NCBI GenBank assembly: GCA_902532225.1
Contig: CACAHI010000008.1
Span: forward strand, 1 to 33,751
Length of the DNA stretch: 33,751 nucleotides
Source: an uncultured Pelagibacteraceae bacterium
Lineage (GTDB): Bacteria > Pseudomonadota > Alphaproteobacteria > Pelagibacterales > Pelagibacteraceae
Direction: 5' to 3'
A program made the position numbers and the translations under genes. The notes under the pieces are model-generated. The model had not been told where the DNA came from. It saw only the letters and a list, made by a program, of their open reading frames with translations, and searched no databases. The stretch's first letter is position 1. Every line of letters starts with the position of its first letter. Below are positions 8,054 through 16,306 of the stretch, one piece after another.

Positions 8054-8494
8054 ATGTATAGACCTTTACCAGATGGATTAACTATAAAAAATTCTCCAAT
8101 AGAGGGTTTAGGTTTATTTTCTAATATTGATATAAAAGTAAATTCATTTATTGGAGTTACACACATCAGAGATGAACAATTTGAGAATAAATATATAAGA
8201 ACACCTTTGGGTGGCTTTTATAATCACTCTAATAATCCAACAGTAATAAGAATGGTTTCAGATTTTCTGCCAAGACTAAAGTTCGGAGATATAATAGATC
8301 CAAATATGACTGGCCAAAAGATAAAAGATGGAAAAACTGATAGAGAAAATATGTATTATAATTTACATGAAAAAATTGATGCAAAATTTATGTTTATGGT
8401 AACAGCAAAAGATGTCAAATCTGGGGATGAATTAACAGCTAATTATAATCTTTATACTTATCCGAAAACAGGTGTCGGATTACAAATGATTTAA
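8054..8494 (+). CDS. Small SET-domain protein (putative protein-lysine methyltransferase)
   Basis: A 146-residue protein consisting almost only of a SET domain, a SAM-dependent lysine methyltransferase fold. Seen motifs: GLGLFSN at 18-24 (SAM-binding start), NHSNNP at 57-62 (the NHS knot motif), and SGDELTANY at 123-131 with the catalytic-type Tyr at 131. There is no pre-SET or post-SET cysteine cluster. The gene starts 1 bp after ald, so it is probably co-transcribed with the aminotransferase and ald, and it overlaps the convergent galE end by 15 bp. Its target is unknown. Bacterial SET proteins are often annotated this way without biochemical support. Confidence 0.82.
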   Translation: MYRPLPDGLTIKNSPIEGLGLFSNIDIKVNSFIGVTHIRDEQFENKYIRTPLGGFYNHSNNPTVIRMVSDFLPRLKFGDIIDPNMTGQKIKDGKTDRENMYYNLHEKIDAKFMFMVTAKDVKSGDELTANYNLYTYPKTGVGLQMI

Positions 8495-9469
8495 TTTTTT
8501 TTCCCACTTTATTGAACTATTTAAAATTTTATTAATACTATTAAACTTAGGTTTCCATTTAAATGTTTTTTTAAACTTATTTATATTTGCTTTGACCTGC
8601 CCAACATCTCCAGGTCTTTTTTTCATAAAATTTATTTGAGTTTCTTTTTTCATTTTTTTTAGAATATTTGCAATTTCTAATACCGAATATCCTTTTCCAT
8701 AACCACAATTAAAAATATTTGACTTTGAATATTTATTTAAATATTTAATACATTGGTAGTGAATATCAGCTATATCAGACACATGGATATAATCTCTAAT
8801 ACATGTTCCATCTTTAGTTTTATAGTTTGAACCGTGTATATTTATTTTTGGATTTTTTTTAAAATATTGAATAGCTAAATTTTTAATAAGACGATCATTT
8901 TTATTTCCAATTTCACCTATTTTTCCTGAATTACTTGCTCCAGCAACATTAAAGTATCTTAGTATAATATATTTATATTTATATTTTTTTGAAAATTTTT
9001 TGATTAAATTCTCACTTTTAAATTTTGTGTAGGCATAATAACTTTTTGGATTTGGTTTTTTTTTTTCATCTACATTTCCCTCAACATTCCCGTATACCGA
9101 ACAGGATGAAGAGTATATAAAATTTTTTACGCTTGATTTATCGCATGCTTTAATAACGTTTAAAGTTCCTAAGACATTATTAATATAGTATTTTTTTTTT
9201 CTAATTAATGATTCAGCAACACTTGCCAGACCTCCTAAGTGAATGACAGTATTTACATTATTTTCACTAATAACCTTTTTTAATTTTCTTAAATTATTAA
9301 CATCTGCCTTAATAAACTTTGTTTTTTTATTAATAAGCTTTCTATTTCCCCTGGATAAATTATCAAAAGCAATTATTTTTAACTTTGAGTTAATTAATCT
9401 TTCAGCAACATGACTTCCAATATATCCGGCACCACCAGTAATTAAAATTTTATTAGCTTTATTGTTCAT
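8480..9469 (-). CDS. galE: UDP-glucose 4-epimerase
   Basis: NAD-dependent extended SDR, 329 residues, interconverting UDP-glucose and UDP-galactose for surface glycans. The Rossmann motif TGGAGYIGSH is at 11-20, followed by HLGGLASVAES, SSSCSVYG, the catalytic YAYTK, RYFNVAGAS, and the GalE-typical DGTCIRDYIHVSDIADIH. The C-terminus KPKFNSINKILNSSIKWE is also typical. It is transcribed alone, converging on the SET gene (15 bp overlap) and diverging from the FAD dehydrogenase with only 24 bp between starts. It lies about 6 kb from the polysaccharide island and has similar Lys/Asn-rich composition. The UDP-GlcNAc or uronate epimerases are alternatives, but the motif set favours GalE. Confidence 0.92.
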   Translation of the reverse strand: MNNKANKILITGGAGYIGSHVAERLINSKLKIIAFDNLSRGNRKLINKKTKFIKADVNNLRKLKKVISENNVNTVIHLGGLASVAESLIRKKKYYINNVLGTLNVIKACDKSSVKNFIYSSSCSVYGNVEGNVDEKKKPNPKSYYAYTKFKSENLIKKFSKKYKYKYIILRYFNVAGASNSGKIGEIGNKNDRLIKNLAIQYFKKNPKINIHGSNYKTKDGTCIRDYIHVSDIADIHYQCIKYLNKYSKSNIFNCGYGKGYSVLEIANILKKMKKETQINFMKKRPGDVGQVKANINKFKKTFKWKPKFNSINKILNSSIKWEKKLNHL

Positions 9470-9493
9470 AATTTTGTTATAAATATATTAATT

Positions 9494-11935
9494 ATGAAAA
9501 AAGATCTTCCAAAAAGCGCAAAGGTAGTAGTAATAGGCGGTGGAGTTGCTGGTTGTTCATGTGCTTATCATTTAGCAAAATATGGTTGGAAAGATACTAT
9601 ACTTCTTGAAAGAGACCAGCTTACTTCGGGTACTACTTGGCATGCTGCTGGACTAGTAAGCCAATTAGGTCCTTCTGCAGGTATAACTAAAATTAGAAAA
9701 TACTCACTAGAATTATACAAAAAATTAGAACAGGAACTAGATTTTTCTAGTGGATTAAAATTAAATGGCGCATTGTCAATTGCAACAACCCAAGGAAGAT
9801 GGCAAGAACTTAAAAGACAAGCCACAACTGCTCAATTGTTTGATGTAAATGTTGAGGTTTTAGATATAGAAAAAATAAAAAATATATACCCAATAATCAA
9901 TGAAACAAATATTTTGGGAGGTATTTTTATGCCCGGAGATGGACAGGCAGACCCTGTTGGGGTTACTAATTTACTTGCGAAAGCTGCAAGAAAAGAAGGA
10001 GCCAGGATTTTTGAAAATTCCCCTGTAGAAAAAATATTAAAAAAAGATAGTAGAATTTCAGGGGTAGTTGTAAATGGTAAAAATATTGATTGTGAATATG
10101 TCGTTCTCGCTACAGGAATGTGGTCGAGACAAATCGGAGAAGATATGGGATTTAGTATTCCATTGTACCCAGCAGAACACTTTTATGTAATAACAGAAGG
10201 AATTAAAGAATTACCAAAAAATATTCCAGTTTTAAGAGATTTTGATGACAGTTTATATTTAAAAGAAGATGCTGGAAAAATGTTAATTGGTATATTTGAA
10301 GGCAAATCAATTCCTGCATTTAATAAAACTAATAGAGTTCCTAATGATTTTTCATTTGGAGAATTTCCAGAAAATTTTGAGCATTTTGAACCTTATCTCG
10401 AGGCTGCATTAAAAAGAGTTCCAATTTTAGAAAAAGCTGGAATTAGAAAATTTTTTGCAGGTCCAGAATCATTTACTCCAGATACAAATACACTTTTAGG
10501 TGAGGTTCCTGGCATGAAAAATTTATTTGCATGTTGTGGCTTAAATAGTATTGGAATTGGAAGTGGAGGGGGTATCGGTAAAGTTACTGCCGAATGGATA
10601 ATGAATGGACATATAAATGAAGATTTATTTATATATGATATCAAAAGATTTCAAAATTTTCATTCTGATGTAGATTTTATAAAAGAAAGAATTACAGAAA
10701 CATTAGGAGATTTGTATGGAATGCATTGGCCTTATAAGCAACATAAAACATCTAGAAACAAAAAACTTCTACCTTACCATGAAGAATTAAAAAACGCCGG
10801 GGCTTGTTTTGGAGTATCATCGGGATACGAAAGACCGATGTGGTTTGCAATCAATAATGAAAAAGCTGAATTTAAATACAGTTATAATTATCAAAATTGG
10901 TATCCATCTGTAGAATTTGAAACGAAAAATGCCAGAGAAAATGTAGGTCTTTTTGATTTAACAGCTTTTTCTAAATATGATTTAAAAGGAGAAAAAGTAC
11001 ACGCAGAACTCCAAAAGATTTGTACAGCAAATATAAAAAAAGAAATTGGCAAAACCACATATACTCATATGTTAAATAGTGACGGGGGAATAGAGGCAGA
11101 TTTAACTATTGTTTGTATGGATAAAAACTATTTTAGAATTGTTACTTCAGCAGCAAATAGAGAACATGACAAATTTCATATATTAAAACATTTGAGTAAA
11201 GAAGTAGAATTTAACGATGTTACTGATGAAATTGCTTGTTTAGGAGTGTTTGGACCTAAAAGTAGAGAATTGATGACAAAATTATCAAAAGATGATTTTT
11301 CTAATGAAAATTTTAAATTTGGAAATAGCAAAAAAATTATGATTAACAATAAAGAAATATGGGCACAAAGACTGTCTTATGTTGGCGAATTAGGATTCGA
11401 ACTTTATATAAAAATGAACGAATCTAGAGAAATATATAATTTAATAGTGAAAAATGGAAAAGAATTTCAACTGTCTAATTGTGGAATGCTTGCAATGGAT
11501 ACAATGAGAATGGAAAGTGGTTTTTTACACTGGGGTCATGATATATCCCCGGAAGAAAATCAATTTGAATCTAAATTAAATTTTACTGTAAGTTTTAATA
11601 AAAATATAGAATTTATTGGAAAACAATCTTTATTAAAAATTAAAGAAAAAAAACCTTGTAAAAATTTTGTGATGTTGACGCTAGACGATAGTGAACCAGG
11701 AAATCCATTAATGCTACATGATGAGCCAATTTATCTTGATGATAAAATTATTGGAAGAACCACTTCAGGAAATTATTCATTTAACTTTAAGAAAAATTTA
11801 GCATTTGGTTATATCAAAGAAGATTTAACTAACGATAATAAAGGAAAAAAAATATATATTGAAATTGAAAAGAGAAAATATTTAGCATCAATAATTCCAA
11901 AACCATTAAATCAAAAAAATTTTAGATCAGATTGA
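9494..11935 (+). CDS. Dimethylglycine/sarcosine dehydrogenase-like FAD-GcvT two-part enzyme
   Basis: An 813-residue enzyme with an N-terminal FAD amine oxidase half (about 8-375), a short central linker domain (375-430) and a C-terminal aminomethyltransferase (GcvT-like, folate-binding) half (about 430-813). GGGVAG at 15-20 binds FAD ADP, and H50 in TSGTTWHAAGL matches the His that carries covalent FAD in dimethylglycine and sarcosine dehydrogenases. The GcvT half has LNSDGGIEADLT, YVGELGFELYI and LAMDTMRMESGF. Such enzymes strip N-methyl groups from dimethylglycine, sarcosine or related compounds and pass the one-carbon unit to tetrahydrofolate. The exact substrate cannot be read from sequence, and SAR11 genomes carry several paralogues. 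It is divergent from galE and followed after about 100 bp by a small membrane protein gene. Confidence 0.9.
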   Translation: MKKDLPKSAKVVVIGGGVAGCSCAYHLAKYGWKDTILLERDQLTSGTTWHAAGLVSQLGPSAGITKIRKYSLELYKKLEQELDFSSGLKLNGALSIATTQGRWQELKRQATTAQLFDVNVEVLDIEKIKNIYPIINETNILGGIFMPGDGQADPVGVTNLLAKAARKEGARIFENSPVEKILKKDSRISGVVVNGKNIDCEYVVLATGMWSRQIGEDMGFSIPLYPAEHFYVITEGIKELPKNIPVLRDFDDSLYLKEDAGKMLIGIFEGKSIPAFNKTNRVPNDFSFGEFPENFEHFEPYLEAALKRVPILEKAGIRKFFAGPESFTPDTNTLLGEVPGMKNLFACCGLNSIGIGSGGGIGKVTAEWIMNGHINEDLFIYDIKRFQNFHSDVDFIKERITETLGDLYGMHWPYKQHKTSRNKKLLPYHEELKNAGACFGVSSGYERPMWFAINNEKAEFKYSYNYQNWYPSVEFETKNARENVGLFDLTAFSKYDLKGEKVHAELQKICTANIKKEIGKTTYTHMLNSDGGIEADLTIVCMDKNYFRIVTSAANREHDKFHILKHLSKEVEFNDVTDEIACLGVFGPKSRELMTKLSKDDFSNENFKFGNSKKIMINNKEIWAQRLSYVGELGFELYIKMNESREIYNLIVKNGKEFQLSNCGMLAMDTMRMESGFLHWGHDISPEENQFESKLNFTVSFNKNIEFIGKQSLLKIKEKKPCKNFVMLTLDDSEPGNPLMLHDEPIYLDDKIIGRTTSGNYSFNFKKNLAFGYIKEDLTNDNKGKKIYIEIEKRKYLASIIPKPLNQKNFRSD

Positions 11936-12031
11936 TAAAACAACTCAATTTGAGCTATTAAATTAATTGATAGACCCAAATTGAACAAAGGCATAATTGA
12001 ACATTGATTCGCTCCATGGTTTAATACAACT

Positions 12032-12238
12032 ATGAGTGGGGAAAATTTAGCTGATGATACATTAATAAAAAAAAGAGACCCAGGTGTGTCTTCAACTAAT
12101 CCCCATCAAAAAGTTGATATCAATAATTTATTTGCAAAACTCAAGAAAGAAGAAAAATCTAAAAAAAAAGAAAATCTAATTCTTTTATCACTTGTAATTT
12201 CTGCTATTGGCATAACAGGTGTTATAGCTTCGTTTTAA
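12032..12238 (+). CDS. Small single-pass membrane protein, unknown function
   Basis: Not recognised. It encodes 68 residues: a polar N-terminal part, a Lys/Glu-rich stretch (about 32-46) likely to be helical, and a C-terminal hydrophobic helix (about 48-67, LILLSLVISAIGITGVIASF) running to the last residue. This is a tail-anchored layout with the N-terminus in the cytoplasm. The composition is sensible for a real protein, and it fills a 310 bp space between two firm genes with no competing frame. It ends 10 bp before the convergent regulator gene. No Shine-Dalgarno is visible. Whether it is expressed is uncertain. Confidence 0.6.
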   Translation: MSGENLADDTLIKKRDPGVSSTNPHQKVDINNLFAKLKKEEKSKKKENLILLSLVISAIGITGVIASF

Positions 12239-12248
12239 TTAAATAAAT

Positions 12249-13232
12249 CTAAGATCTGGTTTGAATAACTATGTTGTAATATTTATTTAAAAGTGTTGAA
12301 AATTTTTGCATCGTAGTAATTCTCATATTTTCAAGCTCTTTAATAACTTCTTCATTTGTAGATAAACTATATAAATTTTTCTTATCCTTAATTATATGTT
12401 TTGATTTCATTAAAGATTTTAATTTTCTAAGAACGGTAGGCCTTGGAATCCCTGATAAGTCAGATATTGTCATTGCATTTAGTCCTTGCATATTTTTTAA
12501 ATGAGTTATTTGTTCAATCATATTTTTAGTAAAACTTATATTGTCGATTTTTTCTTTTCTATTATTTCTAAAGAATAAATTCTGGTTATAAGCAAGGCTG
12601 CCTGCCACAATCCATTTATCAAGTTCACCAAAATATCTTTTCCATTTTAATAAATATGGAATTTGAAATTCATAAAAGTAATGCCAAAACTGAGTAAAAT
12701 TTTTTTTAATCAGAATTTCAAATTCATTAGGTGTAATTTCTTTATTAATAAGATTTTCTGATTTTAACAATATTGAAAATCTAGATAATAGTTTAGTAAA
12801 ACTTCTTATAGAACCAGTTGGCCTTTGGATTTCTAAACCGTATTTAGTAATAACAACTTTTTTTTTATCTTTTTTAATTATACCTGATTTTTCAAGTTCT
12901 ATAATTTTTCTTCTGGTTGTTTCTTTTGAAATTAATAAATCTTTTGAAACATCAATTATACTAAATTTTTTTAACTCAAAACTATCTGCTGCATAAAATT
13001 CATCATAAGATTTCCTAAAATAAAAATCTTTATATGTGCTAAACGTTTTTTCAATAATGTATATTAAAATTATAAATTTATCATAATCTTTAAATACGTT
13101 GTATGCATTATACATCCAGTCTAATTCAAATTGAAAAAAATCAGTAATTGATGAACTGTAATTTTTTATATAAACATTATATATATCTTCTTCACTTATG
13201 CTGTCTGAAAATTGAATTTTTTTAAGCTCCAT
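12249..13232 (-). CDS. Putative transcription regulator with two winged-helix domains
   Basis: A 327-residue protein with no close family I can name. It has two separate winged helix-turn-helix segments: about 92-135 (SIIDVSKDLLISKETTRRKI, then ELEKSGIIKKD and a basic wing) and about 245-288 (AMTISDLSGIPRPTVLRKLK, then a KHIIKDKKNLY wing). Both resemble the MarR/IclR-type pattern of helix, turn, recognition helix and wing. The N-terminal 90 residues and the middle (140-240, rich in Trp/Tyr/Phe) have no recognised motif and could bind a ligand or mediate dimerisation. It is divergent from the BASS transporter gene across 114 bp, so it may regulate that transporter and itself; this is inferred from context only. 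Confidence 0.72.
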   Translation of the reverse strand: MELKKIQFSDSISEEDIYNVYIKNYSSSITDFFQFELDWMYNAYNVFKDYDKFIILIYIIEKTFSTYKDFYFRKSYDEFYAADSFELKKFSIIDVSKDLLISKETTRRKIIELEKSGIIKKDKKKVVITKYGLEIQRPTGSIRSFTKLLSRFSILLKSENLINKEITPNEFEILIKKNFTQFWHYFYEFQIPYLLKWKRYFGELDKWIVAGSLAYNQNLFFRNNRKEKIDNISFTKNMIEQITHLKNMQGLNAMTISDLSGIPRPTVLRKLKSLMKSKHIIKDKKNLYSLSTNEEVIKELENMRITTMQKFSTLLNKYYNIVIQTRS

Positions 13233-13299
13233 ATATTATAAAGATATTTAATTTCACATTGTTATGAGAAATATTTTTTTTAACAAGGATTATTTTACA

Positions 13300-13327
13300 T
13301 TGATATCTTTGCTATCTTTTGTAATAA
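13300..13327 (+). promoter_or_regulatory. Possible sigma-70 promoter of the BASS transporter gene
   Basis: TTGATA (13300-13305) and TAATAA (13322-13327) are spaced by 16 bp and lie 19 bp before the ATG. The match to consensus is moderate and AT-rich DNA gives many such matches, so this is a candidate only. Confidence 0.3.
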
Positions 13328-13346
13328 ATCTCTTTAAAATTAATTT

Positions 13347-14216
13347 ATGGAATTTATAAAATTAGTAGGACCATTTGGAACGATTTTTATAATGTTTGCA
13401 CTTGGTTTAAACTTAACAATAAAAGATTTTATTTTAACAATAAAAAAACCAAACAATTTAATTGTTGGTTTATTTTCTCAGTTACTAATATTACCTTTGA
13501 TTGGTTTAATTTTAGTAAAAATATATCCAATGAGAGATGAATTTCAGTTAGGAGTATTTCTTTTACTAATTCTTCCTTCAGCGGTAATGTCTAATTATGC
13601 AACGAAATTAGTTAATGGAAATGTTGCTCTTTCTATATTATTAACATCATTTTGTGCACTTACTTCATTTATAACTATTCCAATATTTTTAAAACTTTTC
13701 TCATTTTTTATATATGAAGGTAATTTTAAATTAAATCTGATTTTATTTTCAATTAAAATGTTTTTATTTATTTCATTGCCTGTAATTTTAGGTGTCTATT
13801 TAAGGTACAAATTTCCTAATTATATAAAAGAAAAAACATTTGCTTTAGACAAGGCTGCTTTATATGTTTTTTTACTTATTATTACTTATGCAATCTTTAC
13901 AGAAAGAATGAATTTAGCTGGTTACTTTGAAGATACCGGAGCAATATCATTTGTAATTGTGTGTTTAGTTTTATCTACTGTTTATTTGACTACACAAATA
14001 TTTGTTGAAAATGCTGCTTCTAGAAGAGCTATTAGAATTGAGGCACTACTGCAAAACGGAGCTATGGGAATAATAGTTGGAGCACAAATCTTTTCGGAAG
14101 TTATTTATATAACTCCTATAGCGATCTATGCATTAGTTCAGTACATAATATTAATGTTTTATATTGGAAATATTAGTATCAGAAAAACTAAAAAAAAGAC
14201 CGACTCTATACTTTAA
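13347..14216 (+). CDS. Bile acid:sodium symporter (BASS) family transporter
   Basis: Inner-membrane protein of 289 residues with about 8-9 hydrophobic helices across its whole length. The opening FGTIFIMFALGLNLTIKDF matches the first helix and the MFxxGLxLxxxDF signature of BASS proteins, and the Pro/Ser-rich LLILPSAVMSNYATKL corresponds to the sodium-site helix with its broken helix. BASS members move organic anions such as pyruvate, pantoate, 2-keto acids or bile acids with sodium. The substrate is not readable here. It is divergent from a double winged-helix regulator and convergent with guaC (12 bp between stops). Confidence 0.82.
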   Translation: MEFIKLVGPFGTIFIMFALGLNLTIKDFILTIKKPNNLIVGLFSQLLILPLIGLILVKIYPMRDEFQLGVFLLLILPSAVMSNYATKLVNGNVALSILLTSFCALTSFITIPIFLKLFSFFIYEGNFKLNLILFSIKMFLFISLPVILGVYLRYKFPNYIKEKTFALDKAALYVFLLIITYAIFTERMNLAGYFEDTGAISFVIVCLVLSTVYLTTQIFVENAASRRAIRIEALLQNGAMGIIVGAQIFSEVIYITPIAIYALVQYIILMFYIGNISIRKTKKKTDSIL

Positions 14217-14228
14217 AAAAAATAATAA

Positions 14229-15263
14229 TTATTTTGTAAATGTATCATTAAATTGATTTGAAACTCTTACAAACGTTGTGCATTTACTTAATTGTTTTAA
14301 TGATGGAGCTCCAACATAAGTGCAACTACTTCTCACACCACCTAGAATATTTAATATTGTATTTTTTATTTTACCTCTATATTTAACTCTTACTGTTCTT
14401 CCTTCGCTGCTTCTATAATCTGACAATCCACCATAATGTTTTTTATTAGCCGTCTCAGAACTTGATCCATAAAATTCTATATACTTTGATCCATTTGATT
14501 TTACAATTTTTCCACTTCCTTCATCATGACCCGCAAGCATTCCTCCGAGCATAACAAAATCTGCTCCTCCACCAAAACCTTTTGCTACATCTCCGGGGCA
14601 AGTACAACCACCATCAGCAATAATATGCGCGCCTAATCCATGAGCTGCATCAGCGCATTCGATTACCGCACTTAATTGTGGATAGCCAACTCCAGTTTGA
14701 ATTCTTGTTGTGCAAACACTTCCTGGACCAATACCTACTTTAACTATATCGGCACCACTTAAAACTAATTCTTGTGCCATATCGGCAGTTACTACATTTC
14801 CAGCTATTATTGTTTTTGTTGGATATTTATCTCTTACTGATTTTATAAAAGCAGAAAAGTGTTCTGAATAACCATTTGCTACATCAACACATATAAATTT
14901 AATAAAGGAAAATTCTTTTAAAGTTTTATCTAATTTTTCAAAGTCTTCTTTTTTAATACCAATACTTAAAGCTATATTTTGATATATAGATTTTAACTTC
15001 TTGAATTTTTTTAGTTTAACAACATCATGCTGTTTTGTTAAACATGTAACCATTCCAAATTCTGAAAGACTTTCAGCAATACCTATTTCACCAACACCAT
15101 CCATATTTGCTGCCATAATAGGGATGCCTGTCCATTCATGGTTACTGTATTTAAACTTATAAGTTCTTTTTAAATTAACTTCTTTACGGCTTGATAGGGT
15201 ACTTCTTTTTGGTCTAAACAAAACGTCTGAATAATCAAGTTTAAGATCTTCTTCAATTCTCAT
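14229..15263 (-). CDS. guaC: GMP reductase
   Basis: NADPH-dependent GMP reductase, converting GMP to IMP and ammonium in purine salvage. I take the start at 15263, not at the further upstream in-frame ATG at 15299. The protein then opens [20 protein letters not shown] exactly as in E. coli GuaC and has 347 residues, the E. coli length; the 12 extra residues of the longer form are Cys/Trp/Tyr-rich and have no homology. The catalytic Cys is C184 in [11 protein letters not shown], followed by the GMP-binding [20 protein letters not shown] block and [11 protein letters not shown]. The CBS domains that mark IMP dehydrogenase are absent. The gene diverges from the polysaccharide island and marks its left border. 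Confidence 0.95.
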   Translation of the reverse strand: MRIEEDLKLDYSDVLFRPKRSTLSSRKEVNLKRTYKFKYSNHEWTGIPIMAANMDGVGEIGIAESLSEFGMVTCLTKQHDVVKLKKFKKLKSIYQNIALSIGIKKEDFEKLDKTLKEFSFIKFICVDVANGYSEHFSAFIKSVRDKYPTKTIIAGNVVTADMAQELVLSGADIVKVGIGPGSVCTTRIQTGVGYPQLSAVIECADAAHGLGAHIIADGGCTCPGDVAKGFGGGADFVMLGGMLAGHDEGSGKIVKSNGSKYIEFYGSSSETANKKHYGGLSDYRSSEGRTVRVKYRGKIKNTILNILGGVRSSCTYVGAPSLKQLSKCTTFVRVSNQFNDTFTK

Positions 15264-15352
15264 CGAGCAACAAATTATATACCAACAGTATTTTTGCAAT
15301 TGAATAATTACTATGTGGATAAAAATTACAGTATATAAAAATCAACGTTTTT

Positions 15353-15383
15353 TTGACATATCTTTAACAAATTTGACTAAAAT
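15353..15383 (+). promoter_or_regulatory. Possible promoter at the left edge of the polysaccharide island
   Basis: A perfect TTGACA (15353-15358) is followed after 19 bp by TAAAAT (15378-15383), 32 bp before the GT17 start. The -35 box is perfect but the spacing is long. It would drive the rightward gene string from 15416 onward. Confidence 0.35.
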
Positions 15384-15415
15384 AATGTATTTTAGACAAA
15401 TTACTTTAATAAAAA

Positions 15416-16297
15416 ATGAAAATATTTGATTGCACAACATTTTATTCAGAACATTTAATGATGGATATTAGGTTTAATGTTTTAAATGAAAAAGTTGATA
15501 AATTTATCGTTGTAGAGTCAAAATATTCACATAGCGGAAAAGAAAAAAATCTTAATTTTGATATTAATAATTATAAAAAATTTAAAGATAAAATTGTTTA
15601 TTTGGTAATTGATAAAGAACCTGATGATATTATTAAAGATGAAAAAAAAATTACTTCTGAAATAAAAAGGATAAATAGTCTTAAAAGAATTGAGCAATCG
15701 TATAATTGTATGTTAGATGGAATAAAAAATGCTTCAGAAAATGATTTAATAATTTTAAGTGATAATGATGAAATACCTAATTTACAATCTAATCAGTTTA
15801 GAAAATCAAAAAAAAAAATAATAATTTTTAAACAATTATTTTTTTACTATAAATTTAATTTGTTATACGATGCAATGTTTTGGTATGGATCTAAAGCTTG
15901 TAAGAAAAAAAACCTTTTATCCATGTCTTGGCTTAGAAATCTAAAAAATAAAAATTATCCATTATGGCGACTTGATACATTATTTTCCAAAACCAAGTAC
16001 TCAAATGTTGATATTATTGATGATGGAGGATGGCATTTTACAAATTTAAAAAAACCCGAAGAACTTTATGAAAAAATGAAAAATTTTGGACATCATAATG
16101 AATTTGATGAAAGTGGCCTAAAAATTGAAGACCTAAGAAAAAAAATAGATAATCAAGAACTTTTTTATGATCATTATGCTGATCAAAAAAAATCTAATAA
16201 ATGGCAATCAAACTACAAATTAAGAAAAACAGATTTAAATATTCTTCCTAATTATATTTCTAAAAATAAATTAGATTTAAAAGATTGGATTGCATAA
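15416..16297 (+). CDS. Glycosyltransferase family 17 protein
   Basis: A 293-residue soluble glycosyltransferase of family GT17, the family that includes the eukaryotic bisecting beta-1,4-N-acetylglucosaminyltransferase (MGAT3). The evidence is the start IFDCTTFYSEHLMMDIRFNVL, the KFIVVESKYSHSGKEK segment, the LSDNDEIPN motif with a DxD-like D116-N-D118 expected to bind metal/nucleotide sugar, and the DDGGWHFTNLKKPEEL block near residues 200-216. The real acceptor and sugar in bacteria are unknown; a GlcNAc-type donor is inferred from the family only. It is the first gene of the rightward string in the island, with 9 bp to the next. Confidence 0.82.
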   Translation: MKIFDCTTFYSEHLMMDIRFNVLNEKVDKFIVVESKYSHSGKEKNLNFDINNYKKFKDKIVYLVIDKEPDDIIKDEKKITSEIKRINSLKRIEQSYNCMLDGIKNASENDLIILSDNDEIPNLQSNQFRKSKKKIIIFKQLFFYYKFNLLYDAMFWYGSKACKKKNLLSMSWLRNLKNKNYPLWRLDTLFSKTKYSNVDIIDDGGWHFTNLKKPEELYEKMKNFGHHNEFDESGLKIEDLRKKIDNQELFYDHYADQKKSNKWQSNYKLRKTDLNILPNYISKNKLDLKDWIA

Positions 16298-16306
16298 ATA
16301 CTACTA

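Noticed and set aside
14217..14241. AT-only inverted repeat between the BASS transporter and guaC stops, a possible two-way terminator
   Set aside because: All pairs are A-T and the DNA is so AT-rich that such a match is expected by chance.
15264..15299. Upstream in-frame ATG for guaC, adding 12 residues rich in Cys/Trp/Tyr
   Set aside because: MRIEEDLKL at the later ATG matches the known GuaC N-terminus and gives the E. coli length of 347 residues; the extra part has no homology.
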